A stretch of 64,000 nt of DNA from Pseudoalteromonas byunsanensis (GCF_001854475.1 NZ_MNAN01000027.1:280428-344427), one strand, 5' to 3'. Shown: positions 27,901 through 38,053, counted from the stretch's first letter. A program made the numbers and translations. The notes: a model not told the origin generated them from the sequence alone.

Positions 27901-29090
27901 GTCCTTTCCTCTATTTTGGCCATCGCTTGGATCAAAATATTCCTAGGCGTTAGCTGTTTATCACAAAATTCATAAAGACTGACATCATACCCAGATGCGT
28001 GTAAATATAAAGCCCTATCGAGGACCAACCAGATCTCAATAGCACGTCTAAAAGCATGTCGCACGAGCTCTATCCGATCCGTCATCTTCTTACGCTGTTG
28101 TCCTTGTACGAGATAAGCTTCGTAGTCGCATTGCTGTGGCAAAGTGATGCCTTTTTGCTCGGCCGCCCACAAGCAAAAGTGCGAAAATTCTCCCGAGAAA
28201 ATAGCTTTGTTTACTGAAGGTACGCTGACATAGTGGCTGACTCCAGTAATATCACGGCGCAGAGCATCGAATCCCAAACGCCAAGTTACCTCTTTCTTAC
28301 GGACTTTTGCGATACGCTCTGGGGCTGTGACGGTTTCTTGTAAAGCCAACTTCATGTCACTGTGCGTTAATCTTAAATTACTTTGCTGCCCAGCATCGCT
28401 CATCGCCTGATACATATTATCTGTAAATAAATGATAGCAACACGGTGATAAGCTAATTTTTTCGCAGCCGGCTTTGACGGCTTGCTGCATAAACACTTGA
28501 TGCAACCTTCCACAGGCATGAAGCGCTACGGCATGTTGTTGCTCTTTAAAAAACTCAAAAGTATCGTCTCGTAATACATCAGCACAACTAAATGACATTG
28601 ACAAATTTTGCTGATGAGCACTGTGTTGGCCTTGCTCACACAAAGACGCCTGAAGTTCAATGCTATGTACGTGAGGCGCGCCATCGTAAGCCAACATACG
28701 ACCCAAATGCCCCTTACCCGCGCACCATTCCAATATCGGATACTGTCGCTCATCAATATGACTGACAAAATCTTGTAACTGAAGTAGCTTACGCCCCTTA
28801 ATGCCGTTACTTAGCCAAAATGGCAGAGGATGTCGTTCGCGTTTTTCATGAGGCAATTGCAATAAAGGCTCAAGTTCAGCCAATTGAGGGATAAAAGAGC
28901 GCAACGCCTGATGTAATTGTTGCGGATGATTGTCTAAATACGTAACTTGCTCATCACTGAGCGCCATTAGCCATTCATTGAGTGCCCCATCCCATGGTAA
29001 AGTCCGCGCCTCAAAAGCTATCAGCTGCCAGTAACTACTTGTTTGACATAACAAAGTATCTAGATGATTAAATCGGTGTAATAACGACAT
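27888..29090 (-). CDS. Methyltransferase-domain protein (PF13679-like)
   Basis: The 400-residue protein has a central Rossmann methyltransferase fold: ILEWCAGKGHLGRMLAYDG (SAM site), VHSIELQASLCEQG, VALHACGRLHQVFM and the SPCCYH motif. These are the marks of the methyltransferase group related to eukaryotic METTL25-like proteins. The C-terminal 150 residues are helical. The substrate is unknown; RNA or tRNA has been suggested for relatives. It overlaps can by 13 bases and lies 33 bases after the NMT1-type gene. Confidence 0.75.
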   Translation of the reverse strand: MSLLHRFNHLDTLLCQTSSYWQLIAFEARTLPWDGALNEWLMALSDEQVTYLDNHPQQLHQALRSFIPQLAELEPLLQLPHEKRERHPLPFWLSNGIKGRKLLQLQDFVSHIDERQYPILEWCAGKGHLGRMLAYDGAPHVHSIELQASLCEQGQHSAHQQNLSMSFSCADVLRDDTFEFFKEQQHAVALHACGRLHQVFMQQAVKAGCEKISLSPCCYHLFTDNMYQAMSDAGQQSNLRLTHSDMKLALQETVTAPERIAKVRKKEVTWRLGFDALRRDITGVSHYVSVPSVNKAIFSGEFSHFCLWAAEQKGITLPQQCDYEAYLVQGQQRKKMTDRIELVRHAFRRAIEIWLVLDRALYLHASGYDVSLYEFCDKQLTPRNILIQAMAKIEERTCAR

Positions 29091-29123
29091 GATTGGCTAA
29101 GAACAACACATAAACTAAAAACG

Positions 29124-30224
29124 CTATTCTACCTCTTTTTTCCTCTCTTGTGTGGCCTGTAAAATACGGTATTGTTGTTGCCTTGAAAAGATAAGGTGCA
29201 AATAAAGCGGAATGCATAGTACGGTTAGAAGCGAGGCTGCAATCAACATCCAAGACCAAGGGTAGGGTTCTTCATTCACTTTAGGGTGATAAACAAACTT
29301 ATCTAACTCATGTTGATATTTATGTGGTTCATAATTGTATAACTGTGCAATCCACTGCCACCGGATCTCCGACATACTCCCTATCGGTATCCCTGCTTGG
29401 GCAATAAAGGGCCTCATCGCATCTGCTTCATATGCTAATTGCGTCTTGGTCTTGTCTGGATTGTACTTACTGCGGATCACATCAATGCTCTCATTCATGT
29501 TAAGCATTGCATAACGCCAACCTTTAAGGCTCGCTTGACGGAACTTTTCGACCATTTGTGGTTTTTGTTCAATGACATTTTCACTGGTAAATAAAATATC
29601 ACTGTATACGTTGATACCATATTGCTTAGGGCAAATCTGCCTTGTGGCTATACCAGCTTGACGCATCAGGAAAGGCTCATTCGTGACGTATACCTGAAGC
29701 GCATCAAACAAACCATTTTGAAAATCACGCAGTGGGTACAACCCTGAATACAAAGGAAGCTGAGCAACATTGATCCCCGCTTGTTGTAGCATAATGATCA
29801 GTTCGGCATTTTCAGCCTTGCCCAAATAGCTGATCCGTTTATTGGTAAAATCAGCGGGTGTGTATATATTGGAATTTTCCTTTACCATCCAACAATATGG
29901 CGAAGACTGTAACACCGCAGCTAATGCCACCAACGGCTTGCCCTGCATACGCGCCTGTAAAATGCCTGAGTGAGTAATACCAAAATGAGCTTGGCCTGCG
30001 AGTACTTTGAATTGCGTATCCGGGTTATTTGGATCTGCGGGTAAAATAGTAACGTCTAAACCTGCTTGCTCATAAAAACCTTTCTCCTTGGCCATGTAAT
30101 AGCCCGCAAACTGAAATTGGTGTATCCACTTGAGTTGTAACACAACGTGTTCTTGCGCGTGGCTAATACAGCCAAATAAAAGACTGGTTAGCCACAATGC
30201 ACTGGTAATAACACGCCTTATCAT
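29124..30224 (-). CDS. NMT1/THI5-like periplasmic sensor with C-terminal membrane anchor
   Basis: The 366-residue protein has a signal peptide (MIRRVITSALWLTSLLFGCISHAQ), an NMT1/THI5-type solute-binding domain (VVLQLKWIHQFQFAGYYMAKEKGFYEQAGLDVTILPAD, to about residue 300), then one membrane helix (WSWMLIAASLLTVLCIPLYLHLIF) and a short tail SRQQQYRILQATQERKKEV before the stop. In gammaproteobacteria this sensor-plus-helix arrangement is usually the front half of a diguanylate cyclase or histidine kinase, where the tail would start a coiled coil into the output domain. Here there is no output domain. The stop and the next gene's start are 33 bases apart. It may signal through a partner or be a truncated sensor. 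Confidence 0.75.
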   Translation of the reverse strand: MIRRVITSALWLTSLLFGCISHAQEHVVLQLKWIHQFQFAGYYMAKEKGFYEQAGLDVTILPADPNNPDTQFKVLAGQAHFGITHSGILQARMQGKPLVALAAVLQSSPYCWMVKENSNIYTPADFTNKRISYLGKAENAELIIMLQQAGINVAQLPLYSGLYPLRDFQNGLFDALQVYVTNEPFLMRQAGIATRQICPKQYGINVYSDILFTSENVIEQKPQMVEKFRQASLKGWRYAMLNMNESIDVIRSKYNPDKTKTQLAYEADAMRPFIAQAGIPIGSMSEIRWQWIAQLYNYEPHKYQHELDKFVYHPKVNEEPYPWSWMLIAASLLTVLCIPLYLHLIFSRQQQYRILQATQERKKEVE

Positions 30225-30240
30225 CCTTGAATCTCTTTAC

Positions 30241-30259
30241 ATGATTAAAATCTAATCAT
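30241..30259. repeat. Short perfect inverted repeat
   Basis: ATGATTA-AAATC-TAATCAT is a 7-bp A/T palindrome between ilvA and the NMT1-type gene. It could be a regulator site or a weak 3' hairpin for the ilv transcript; no GC-rich terminator was seen after ilvA. Confidence 0.3.
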
Positions 30260-30288
30260 AACTATAGAAAAACAAGCCATAAATGCAA

Positions 30289-31830
30289 CTAACTCGCTTG
30301 GCGTCTAGCCTCGCTCGGTAGCTGCAAATATTGTGCAAAACATGGATTATTCGTTTCTTCGCTATAGTGATAGCCCAACTGTGCTAAATGACTGTCAAAT
30401 TTTGCATAGTCACTCGCTGGAATGTCAAAAGCTGCCAACACATTCCCCTCCGCGGCACCATGGTTGCGATAATGAAACAGCGTAATATTCCAGTCACTAC
30501 CTAAAGTATCTAAAAATCGCGCTAATGCCCCCGGATACTCAGGGAATTCAAAACGTAATAAACGCTCTTGAATCGCTATGGGCGGTTTACCACCGACCAT
30601 ATAACGCAAATGCAACTTTGCCAGTTCATTATCCGAAAAGTCTTCAAAAGTGTAGCCATTTTTATAAAGCTGTGTTTTAACCTCATCCAGCTCAACCTGA
30701 CCACCTCTTAAACCAACCCCCACAAATATTTGCGCCTCATGTTCTCCCGCGTAGCGATAATTAAACTCTGTAATGGCACGGCCACCTAGAGACTGGCAAA
30801 AACGCTTGAAGCTACCTTTTTCTTCAGGAATTGTGACGCCAAATAATGCTTCGTTCTTCGCTCCCAGCGCTGTTCGCTCGGCGATATAGCGCAATCTATC
30901 AAAGTTTAGGTTTGCTCCCGACAAAACTGCAGCTAAATTAAGACCAGCTCGTTTACCTTGTTGGCTCCACTTTTTTAAACCTGCTAGCGACAATGCTCCA
31001 GAAGGTTCAGCTATGGCTCGTGTTTCCACAAATATATCCTGAACAGCGGCACAAATTTCATCGGCGCTGACCGTGACAACCTGATCACAAAACTTTTGCG
31101 CGAGCCGAAAAGTCTCTGAACCGATGATCTTTACAGCGACACCATCAGCAAAACCGCCAACCTGAGCGAGCTCCACCGGCTCCCCAGCTTCTAAAGCAGC
31201 TTGTAAACAGGCACTTTCTTGAGCCTCAACACCAATAATTTGAATATCTGGACGTAATGATTTGATATACACCGCCATGCCAGCGAGTAAACCACCACCG
31301 CCAACAGGAATAAATACCGCATCCAGCTCATTGAGTTGTTGCATCAACTCTCGAGCCACAGTGCCTTGCCCGATAATCACATCTTTGTCGTCAAACGGTG
31401 GGACAAACACTGCGTTCATTTGCTCTGTAAGCTCAAAAGCATGCGCCTTGGCAGCATCAAAATTATGTCCATGCAATACCACTTCACCCCCCAAATTACG
31501 CACCGAGCTGACTTTGATCTCTGGGGTGGTCACGGGCATCACTATCACCGCGCGGTGTCCGAGATGGGCGGCACTTAACGCCACCCCTTGAGCATGATTA
31601 CCTGCTGATGCGGTGATAACCAAACTGTTTTTCGGTAACTGTCGCAGTTTATTATACGCCCCACGCAGCTTAAAAGAATACACTGGCTGCTGGTCTTCCC
31701 GTTTAAGCCAAACTCTTTGTCCTAATCGCTCCGACAACGTATGCATTTCGCTTACATCAGTAACTTTGGCCAATGGAGCCATATCTGCTTGAATTATGGC
31801 ACGAAAGTAATCAAGTTCTTGAGATACCAT
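30289..31830 (-). CDS. ilvA: Threonine ammonia-lyase, biosynthetic
   Basis: This 513-residue PLP enzyme deaminates threonine to 2-oxobutanoate, the first step toward isoleucine. The catalytic half has the PLP lysine in VYSFKLRGAYNKL, the SAGNHAQGVA loop and the glycine-rich VFIPVGGGGLLAG. The C-terminal half holds two ACT-like regulatory domains (FGVTIPEEKGSFKRFCQSLG, LRFEFPEYPGALARFLDTLG), so it is the isoleucine-inhibited form. It is the last gene of ilvGMEDA, 2 bases after ilvD. Confidence 0.96.
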   Translation of the reverse strand: MVSQELDYFRAIIQADMAPLAKVTDVSEMHTLSERLGQRVWLKREDQQPVYSFKLRGAYNKLRQLPKNSLVITASAGNHAQGVALSAAHLGHRAVIVMPVTTPEIKVSSVRNLGGEVVLHGHNFDAAKAHAFELTEQMNAVFVPPFDDKDVIIGQGTVARELMQQLNELDAVFIPVGGGGLLAGMAVYIKSLRPDIQIIGVEAQESACLQAALEAGEPVELAQVGGFADGVAVKIIGSETFRLAQKFCDQVVTVSADEICAAVQDIFVETRAIAEPSGALSLAGLKKWSQQGKRAGLNLAAVLSGANLNFDRLRYIAERTALGAKNEALFGVTIPEEKGSFKRFCQSLGGRAITEFNYRYAGEHEAQIFVGVGLRGGQVELDEVKTQLYKNGYTFEDFSDNELAKLHLRYMVGGKPPIAIQERLLRFEFPEYPGALARFLDTLGSDWNITLFHYRNHGAAEGNVLAAFDIPASDYAKFDSHLAQLGYHYSEETNNPCFAQYLQLPSEARRQAS

Positions 31831-31832
31831 TG

Positions 31833-33689
31833 CTAGCTCAACTCCTCTAACTTCGCAAGGTCGCGTACGGCTCCTTTGTCAGCGCTGGTTGCAAGTAGTG
31901 CATAAGCTTTCAATGCAGGTGTCACAACACGTTGTCTATCTAGTGGTTTATATGCATCCTTCCCACGCGCCTCTTGCTTTGCTCGGCGCTGTGTCATTTG
32001 TTCATCATCAAGCAACAAATGAATACCTCTATTCGGAATATCTATTTGAATTAAGTCACCATTTTCAACCAGTGCTAACGCGCCACCACTTGCAGCTTCA
32101 GGTGATGCGTGGCCAATTGATAAACCAGAGGTTCCCCCCGAAAAGCGTCCATCCGTCAGCAAGGCACAATCTTTATCCAACCCCATAGACTTCAAATAGC
32201 TGGTAGGGTAAAGCATTTCTTGCATACCAGGACCTCCTTTTGGCCCTTCATAACGGATCACAACAACATCACCCTTTTTCACCAAACCGTTAAGAATGCC
32301 TTCAACCGCGTCATCCTGAGACTCAAACACCACTGCAGGTCCCGTAAAGTTGAGCATCTCGTCGACTACCCCTGCACTTTTCACTATACAACCATCTGGC
32401 GTTAAGTTACCTGATAACACGGCAAGACCACCATCTTGACGAAATGCATGTTCAATACTTCGAATGCAACCATTTTCACGGTCTAGATCGAGTTCATCCC
32501 AACGACAATCTTGGCTCATTGCCTTAGTTGTGCGAATTCCCGCAGGGCCTGCACGGAAGAATGTCTGCGCCTTTTCGTTCTTAAGATCTGCTGCATCCCA
32601 ACGTTTAAGTACCTCTGCCAATGTGCCACCAGCCACGTGACCAACACTGAGATCCAATCGCTCCCCTTTGGCAAGTTCATTAAGTAGTGCCATGATGCCA
32701 CCTGCACGATGCACATCTTCAATATGATACTGCTGTGTAGCGGGGGCGACCTTACACAAAAACGGAGTATTACGAGATAAACGGTCAATATCAGCCATAT
32801 CAAAATCAACACCGCCCTCTTGTGCCGCAGCGAGTAAATGTAAGACCGTATTTGATGAGCCACCCATTGCAATATCAAGCGTCATAGCGTTGATAAATGC
32901 AGCTTGATTTGCAATGTTACGGGGTAATACAGCTTCGTTATCTTTGCGATAATATTCATCGCACAGCGCTAAAATGCGTTTACCTGCTGCTTCATAAAGT
33001 TGCTGTCTATCTTTGTGGGTAGCCAAAGTTGTACCGTTGCCCGGCAATGCCAGACCCAAAGCCTCTAACAAGCAGTTCATAGAGTTAGCGGTAAACATAC
33101 CCGAACAGGACCCACAAGTAGGACAAGCCGAACGCTCAACTTGCTCCGAGTCCTCATCACTCACACTTGGATCGGCCCCCTTAACCATTGCATCAACCAA
33201 GTCTAATTTAATGTCGATGTCTGCCAAACGGGTTTTACCCGCTTCCATAGGACCGCCAGATACAAAAACCACTGGTATATTCAAACGTAATGCAGCCAGT
33301 AACATCCCTGGTGTTATTTTGTCGCAATTGGAAATACAGACCATAGCATCGGCACAATGGGCGTTCACCATATACTCAACCGAGTCAGCGATTAAGTCCC
33401 GAGATGGTAATGAATACAGCATGCCACCATGGCCCATGGCGATGCCGTCATCAATTGCTATGGTGTTGAACTCTCTTGGCACGCCACCAGCTTCGCGAAT
33501 GGTTTCTGCCATCAATTCACTCAGCTGATTAAGGTGTACATGTCCTGGCACAAACTGAGTGTAAGAGTTCACAACCGCGATGATTGGTTTTTCAAAGTCG
33601 CTATCCGTCATACCCGTTGCACGCCAAAGAGCTCTTGCTCCAGCACGTTGTCTGCCTTCTGTGGTCGTCTTACTTCTTAATTTTGCCAT
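31833..33689 (-). CDS. ilvD: Dihydroxy-acid dehydratase
   Basis: This 618-residue iron-sulfur enzyme dehydrates 2,3-dihydroxy-3-methyl acids to the keto acids of valine and isoleucine. Cluster cysteines are in [13 protein letters not shown] and [42 protein letters not shown] is the family signature. The ATG at 33689, preceded by AAGGGT, aligns with E. coli IlvD ([22 protein letters not shown]); 29 extra residues upstream in frame do not. Confidence 0.96.
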   Translation of the reverse strand: MAKLRSKTTTEGRQRAGARALWRATGMTDSDFEKPIIAVVNSYTQFVPGHVHLNQLSELMAETIREAGGVPREFNTIAIDDGIAMGHGGMLYSLPSRDLIADSVEYMVNAHCADAMVCISNCDKITPGMLLAALRLNIPVVFVSGGPMEAGKTRLADIDIKLDLVDAMVKGADPSVSDEDSEQVERSACPTCGSCSGMFTANSMNCLLEALGLALPGNGTTLATHKDRQQLYEAAGKRILALCDEYYRKDNEAVLPRNIANQAAFINAMTLDIAMGGSSNTVLHLLAAAQEGGVDFDMADIDRLSRNTPFLCKVAPATQQYHIEDVHRAGGIMALLNELAKGERLDLSVGHVAGGTLAEVLKRWDAADLKNEKAQTFFRAGPAGIRTTKAMSQDCRWDELDLDRENGCIRSIEHAFRQDGGLAVLSGNLTPDGCIVKSAGVVDEMLNFTGPAVVFESQDDAVEGILNGLVKKGDVVVIRYEGPKGGPGMQEMLYPTSYLKSMGLDKDCALLTDGRFSGGTSGLSIGHASPEAASGGALALVENGDLIQIDIPNRGIHLLLDDEQMTQRRAKQEARGKDAYKPLDRQRVVTPALKAYALLATSADKGAVRDLAKLEELS

Positions 33690-33785
33690 GATATTTACCC
33701 TTAATCGTTGCGATGCAATTTCATCATTACATCGACTTGTCCTCATTCCTAAAATAAGGCCACCTCTGGTGGCCATGATAGTTCT

Positions 33786-34709
33786 TTACTCGTTGATATA
33801 GTCCAACCAGCCAAAGCTGTCTTCACTTTGACCTTTTACTAAATCAAAATACGCTTGTTGTAGTTCTTTCGTGATTGGTCCTCGTTTACCATCACCAATT
33901 TGAATTTGATCAACACTACGCACTGGCGTAACTTCAGCGGCTGTTCCCGTCATAAAGAATTCATCCGCCAAGTAAAGAGCCTCTCTGGCTATCGCTTCTT
34001 CACGCACTTCATAACCACGCGACTGAGCAAGTTTAATAATAGTGTCACGAGTTAAGCCAGGTAGAATACATGCGGTCGTGGGTGGTGTGAAAAGCACGCC
34101 ATTTTTAATAACGAACAGGTTTTCACCAGCACCTTCACTTAGATAACCATTCACATCTAGAGCAATACCTTCAACATAACCATGACGTTTAGCTTCTGCG
34201 GTGATCAATTGAGAAGATAGATAATTACCACCTGCTTTTGCACCTGTGGGCATAGTGTTAGGCGCCAAACGCGTCCAAGATGAAATACAAGCATCTACAC
34301 CTTGCTCTAAACTTCCATCACCTAGATATGTACCCCACTCCATTGCAGCAACACTTACATCCGCTTTATGTGACTTAGGGTGAACGCCCAAGCCGACATT
34401 ACCTAAAAACGCAAACGGTCTAAGATAAGCATTGGTAAAACCATTTGCTTTTACCGCATCTCGGCACGCCTGCATCAGCTCATCTTCGCTAAATGGGATC
34501 TCAAAGCGGTAGATTTTTGCTGAGTCATAAAGACGCTTGATATGATCTTTCAAACGGAAGATGGCTGGACCCTTTGGCGTATCATAGGCTCGGATCCCCT
34601 CAAACACTGAGCTACCATAGTGCAAAGCATGGCTTAATATATGTGTTGTCGCTTGCTCATACGGGATCATTTCTCCGTTGTGCCAAATCAATTCCGATGT
34701 TTTTGTCAT
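33786..34709 (-). CDS. ilvE: Branched-chain amino acid aminotransferase
   Basis: This 307-residue fold-type IV PLP aminotransferase makes valine, isoleucine and leucine from their keto acids. Visible motifs are SHALHYGSSVFEGIRAYDT, GAKAGGNYLSSQLITAEAKRHGY (with the PLP Lys region) and EGAGENLFVIKNGVLFTPP. The ATG at 34709 follows AAGG and gives the family N-terminus. It lies 43 bases after ilvM and 96 bases before ilvD. Confidence 0.96.
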   Translation of the reverse strand: MTKTSELIWHNGEMIPYEQATTHILSHALHYGSSVFEGIRAYDTPKGPAIFRLKDHIKRLYDSAKIYRFEIPFSEDELMQACRDAVKANGFTNAYLRPFAFLGNVGLGVHPKSHKADVSVAAMEWGTYLGDGSLEQGVDACISSWTRLAPNTMPTGAKAGGNYLSSQLITAEAKRHGYVEGIALDVNGYLSEGAGENLFVIKNGVLFTPPTTACILPGLTRDTIIKLAQSRGYEVREEAIAREALYLADEFFMTGTAAEVTPVRSVDQIQIGDGKRGPITKELQQAYFDLVKGQSEDSFGWLDYINE

Positions 34710-34752
34710 TTGTAATACCTTGTACTGATTCTTTATAAAATTAGTTAATTGT

Positions 34753-34995
34753 TTAAATTGCCTGTTGCTGTAGTGTGTGCAAATTGACTTGCTGCACTTC
34801 CACAAGCTTACTCAGTTGTGAAGTTAATAGATAGATGGGTTTATCACTGTCTACCGTCATTTTGACATGAAACAACTCGTCTTTGCTTTCAAGTTCCAGT
34901 TTGGTCAAACGAAACCCTCGGTGACGCGCCACTCGTAAAAAGCGCTCTACAGCGATGGCATGGTTCTTTACTGCAACAGTTAACTGGTGTTTCAT
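34753..34995 (-). CDS. ilvM: Acetolactate synthase II small subunit
   Basis: This 80-residue ACT-domain protein is the regulatory subunit for IlvG. The pattern LTVAVKNHAIAVERFLRVARHRGFRLTKLEL and the strand KDELFHVKMTVDSDKPIYLLTSQLSKLVEV fit an ACT fold. Its ATG overlaps the ilvG stop (TAATG), so it is translationally coupled, as expected for subunits made in fixed ratio. Confidence 0.93.
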   Translation of the reverse strand: MKHQLTVAVKNHAIAVERFLRVARHRGFRLTKLELESKDELFHVKMTVDSDKPIYLLTSQLSKLVEVQQVNLHTLQQQAI

Positions 34996-36641
34996 TACGC
35001 TTTCTCCGTCATCATTTCATCATTTGCAGCACCTGGTGGAACCAGAGGCCATACGTTCTCTTTATCATCTATACAGGCATGTAATATATACGGCCCCTGC
35101 GACGCGATTAATGCATCAATCGCATCATCCACCTCATTTGCATGAGTGATAGTTTGCCCCGGTATACCAAATACCGCTGCCAAAGCGACAAAATCAGGGT
35201 TATCTGACAAATCAGTTTCGCTATAACGACCTTCAAAAAATAGTTGCTGCCATTGACGTACCATGCCTAGACGTTGGTTATCCAAGATCACAATTTTAAC
35301 TGGTAGGTTGTTGCGACGTATTGTCGCTAGTTCTTGAATGTTCATCATGATTGAACCATCACCGGAAACGGTGATCACCATGTCGTTTGGACGGGCAATT
35401 TGTGCGCCTATAGCTGCGGGTAAGCCAAATCCCATGGTTCCAGCACCACCACTGCTTAAGTGATTACTTGGATGGGTAAACTTCATGTGCTGAGCAACCC
35501 ACATCTGATGCTGGCCAACATCACAGCACACAACACCCGAGTCAGGCATTTTTTGACTAAGTTGATGTAATAAGTATGGAGCGAATACCCGTTCACCTGG
35601 GTAATCGTAACGCCAAGCATGAACTTGTTTTAACTCTTTGATTGTCGCAAGCCACTCACTATCCGTTACGAAACAGCTTAACTGTGGGATTGACTGTTTC
35701 AAATCGGCAATCAATGAAGCTTGCACGGGTTTGCGTTTACCCACTTCCGCAGGGTCGATATCTAAGTGGATAACATCTGCTTTGGCTGCGAATTTTGCTA
35801 GATTGCCAGTCACTCGGTCATCAAAACGAGCTCCTATACATACCAATAGATCACACTCTTGTACGGCAATGTTAGCAGCCTGACCACCATGCATACCTAA
35901 CATGCCTAGGTCGTATTCATAATCGGGTAACACACTCCCTAATGCTTTAAGTGTAGAGACCGCTGGCATGTGCGTTTTGTTTAAAAACTGCATCAATTCA
36001 GCTTGGGCGTCAGCACTTTGTACACCTCCACCAACGTATGCAACAGGGCGTTTAGCTTGCGCTAACAGCGTTTGAGCTTTTTGAACTTGAGCCGGTGATA
36101 CTTTAGGTTGCGCTTCATCTAAAGCAAGCCAAGGGTGGAATGGTACAGGAGCCAGTTGAATATCTTTAGGGATATCAACCAAAACCGGACCTGGACGACC
36201 CGATTGAGCTAAGTGCATAGCTTCTTGTAGTACCTCAGCTAGGTCATCTGCATGTTCCACCATGTAGCTGTGCTTAGTACATGATAACGACATACCTAAA
36301 ACGTCCACCTCTTGAAACGCATCAGACCCGATGGCAGCCGTTGGCACTTGCCCTGTGATTGCAAGAACAGGCACTGAATCCATCATTGCGTCTGCTAGGG
36401 CGGTGATAAGATTAGTTGCCCCAGGTCCGGATGTGGCAAAACAAACCCCCAGCTTTCCCGTACTTCGCGCATATCCCACCGCAGCAAAGCCAGCCCCTTG
36501 TTCATGACGAGTCAAGTAATGCTTTACAGGCGCACCGTACAAAGCGTCATAAATAGGCATTATCGCACCGCCTGGATAGCCGAATACCTCTTTTATGCCT
36601 TGTTTGGCTAATAAATCTATGAGTAGTTGTGCGCCTGTCAT
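34995..36641 (-). CDS. ilvG: Acetolactate synthase II large subunit
   Basis: This ThDP enzyme condenses pyruvate with pyruvate or 2-oxobutanoate, the first common step to branched-chain amino acids. Motifs are [32 protein letters not shown] (catalytic Glu), the FAD-domain region and the ThDP motif [29 protein letters not shown]. The ATG at 36641 ([11 protein letters not shown]), after GGAATGGGGA, matches the E. coli start; nine more in-frame residues upstream are possible. The frame is intact, unlike the frameshifted ilvG of E. coli K-12. Confidence 0.96.
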   Translation of the reverse strand: MTGAQLLIDLLAKQGIKEVFGYPGGAIMPIYDALYGAPVKHYLTRHEQGAGFAAVGYARSTGKLGVCFATSGPGATNLITALADAMMDSVPVLAITGQVPTAAIGSDAFQEVDVLGMSLSCTKHSYMVEHADDLAEVLQEAMHLAQSGRPGPVLVDIPKDIQLAPVPFHPWLALDEAQPKVSPAQVQKAQTLLAQAKRPVAYVGGGVQSADAQAELMQFLNKTHMPAVSTLKALGSVLPDYEYDLGMLGMHGGQAANIAVQECDLLVCIGARFDDRVTGNLAKFAAKADVIHLDIDPAEVGKRKPVQASLIADLKQSIPQLSCFVTDSEWLATIKELKQVHAWRYDYPGERVFAPYLLHQLSQKMPDSGVVCCDVGQHQMWVAQHMKFTHPSNHLSSGGAGTMGFGLPAAIGAQIARPNDMVITVSGDGSIMMNIQELATIRRNNLPVKIVILDNQRLGMVRQWQQLFFEGRYSETDLSDNPDFVALAAVFGIPGQTITHANEVDDAIDALIASQGPYILHACIDDKENVWPLVPPGAANDEMMTEKA

Positions 36642-36696
36642 TGTTTTCCCCATTCCCATTGCTTGCATTCGTTAACTAAATTTTTACCCTAAAAAC

Positions 36697-36732
36697 AAAA
36701 AACCCCCCGAACTTTTCAGTGCGGGGGGTTTT
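36697..36732 (-). terminator. ilv operon attenuator (Rho-independent terminator)
   Basis: On the minus strand AAAACCCCCCG (36722-36732) pairs with CGGGGGGTTTT (36699-36709) around a 12-base loop, followed by a T-rich run. The seven bases CCCCCGC (36721-36727 on the plus strand as GCGGGGG) can instead pair with GCGGGGG inside the end of the leader frame (36762-36768), giving a mutually exclusive antiterminator. This is the classical layout for ribosome-mediated attenuation. Confidence 0.88.
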
Positions 36733-36753
36733 ACTAATACTTTTCTTACAGCA

Positions 36754-36825
36754 CTAGCTCGCCCCCGCGGTAATAATAATCACCACGTTGATAATCACGA
36801 CTAGAGTAAGTGCTGTTTTTAGCAT
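36754..36825 (-). CDS. ilvL: ilv operon leader peptide
   Basis: A 23-codon frame (ATG at 36823-36825, TAG at 36754-36756) encodes a peptide in which twelve residues are Leu, Val or Ile: LTLVVIIN followed by VVIIIT, then AGAS. This is the regulatory composition of ilvGMEDA leader peptides. Ribosomes stalling at the Val/Ile codons when branched-chain aminoacyl-tRNAs are scarce would leave the GCGGGGG antiterminator arm (36762-36768) free. A ribosome reaching the stop would cover it and allow the terminator at 36697-36732. The Shine-Dalgarno site is weak. It was too short for routine gene calling. Confidence 0.9.
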   Translation of the reverse strand: MLKTALTLVVIINVVIIITAGAS

Positions 36826-36895
36826 TCTTTGTATCACCAAATAAAATTTTTATCGTCTGGCATCGCAACTTCGCGCCAGCCCTGTTCCTTTTTCT

Positions 36896-36925
36896 ATTAG
36901 TAACCCGCAAGGGCCACTAAGTCAA
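36896..36925 (-). promoter_or_regulatory. Candidate promoter of the ilv operon
   Basis: On the minus strand TTGACT (36920-36925) and ACTAAT (36896-36901) are 18 bases apart, placing the start of transcription about 65 bases before the leader-peptide ATG. The -35 is good, the -10 moderate. Confidence 0.45.
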
Positions 36926-37077
36926 CCATAAATATTATGCTTTATATAAACGCAAAATCGAATAAACAGAAAAATAAAACCAGTGAATAGCGATATGAGA
37001 AATAAAATATCCACCTCCGTAATCAATTATTCAAATGTTAATTGTTAATACGTCTTTTACAACAGAGCTAATTTCAT

Positions 37078-37097
37078 AAAAAATCACATGATTTTTT
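37078..37097. repeat. A/T hairpin upstream of the TraB/GumN gene
   Basis: AAAAAATC and GATTTTTT form a perfect 8-bp hairpin about 60 bases before the traB-type start. With no gene ending here on either strand, its role is unclear; it may lie in the 5' leader or promoter. Confidence 0.3.
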
Positions 37098-37155
37098 TCA
37101 TGAGTTGGCACTTATGTGCTTAAAATAGTAAAACTCAAATAATTTAAGGACTGCT

Positions 37156-38043
37156 ATGCGCATTTTACTTTTTCGGACCTGTGTCGGTGTATTGCTGTTT
37201 GCCACACTACTATTGAGCCCACCAGGCCATGTAGCTCCAGCTCTATTCAAAGTTGAAAAAAATAATATTAGCTCTTATTTGCTAGGCACCGTGCATGTCG
37301 GCACACCAAAAATGAAAGGGTTGCCTCAATACATAACCCAAGCGATTGATAGCAGCAAACAAGTGGTTGTAGAGGTAGATTTAACCAAGCTTTCGCCTAG
37401 GCAAGTTCAGAAGCGTTCAGCTCCTTTTATGCAATTACCAACAGATAAAACACTCGCTTCTGAGACCAGTAAAAAAACTTATCAGACACTTAAAAACTAC
37501 TTCGCAAACCTAGGTATTGATATCGCTATATTTAACCAACATCGTCCATGGGCGGTGATGGTGTCAATGCTACAACTGGAATATCAGAAGCTGGGGTTTA
37601 GTGAACAGTACGGCATTGATAAGCAAGTGCTCGCTTACTCAAAAAAAACCAATAAGCAAGTTATCAGCTTAGAAACACTGGAGCAACAACTCGCCATGTT
37701 GAGCTCACTAGAACAGTTAGGTGATGAGATGTTTTCTGAGACTTTCGAGCACCTACAAGATGTGGAGTATTACTTTTTAGATTTAGTCGAAGCATGGACA
37801 ACTGGAGATATGGATAAACTAGCAAAGTATTATCGCCTTAGCTTCGATGACTCAAAGTACGGCCAATACTCTGAACAAGTTATGCTTATAGACCGAAACA
37901 ACCAATGGATTAAGACTCTCAAGCCACTACTTTTAGAGCACGCAACTTTCATCGCGGTTGGCGCACTACATTTACCCGAACAACATGGTTTGATTAGCCA
38001 GCTCGAACAGCAAGGTTTCAGTGTCACACGGATCTCTGAGTAA
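37156..38043 (+). CDS. TraB/GumN family protein
   Basis: This 295-residue protein has a signal peptide (LLFRTCVGVLLFATLLLSPPGHVAPA) and the TraB/GumN (Tiki-like, EreA/ChaN fold) core: LFKVEKNNISSYLLGTVHVGTPKMKGLP with the conserved GT.H, PWAVMVSMLQLEYQKLGFSEQYGIDKQVL, ISLETLEQQLAMLSSL and the C-terminal FIAVGALHLPEQHGLISQLEQQGFSVTRI. Members are probable metal-dependent proteases or hydrolases; activity in bacteria is not established. It ends 10 bases from the convergent histidine kinase gene. Confidence 0.88.
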   Translation: MRILLFRTCVGVLLFATLLLSPPGHVAPALFKVEKNNISSYLLGTVHVGTPKMKGLPQYITQAIDSSKQVVVEVDLTKLSPRQVQKRSAPFMQLPTDKTLASETSKKTYQTLKNYFANLGIDIAIFNQHRPWAVMVSMLQLEYQKLGFSEQYGIDKQVLAYSKKTNKQVISLETLEQQLAMLSSLEQLGDEMFSETFEHLQDVEYYFLDLVEAWTTGDMDKLAKYYRLSFDDSKYGQYSEQVMLIDRNNQWIKTLKPLLLEHATFIAVGALHLPEQHGLISQLEQQGFSVTRISE

Positions 38044-38053
38044 GAAGATGCAG

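Noticed and set aside
29068..29259. Alternate-frame 63-residue ORF across the end of the NMT1-type gene, considered as a frameshifted output domain
   Set aside because: It lacks coiled-coil, kinase or GGDEF features and only overlaps the normal frame; it does not restore a longer sensor.
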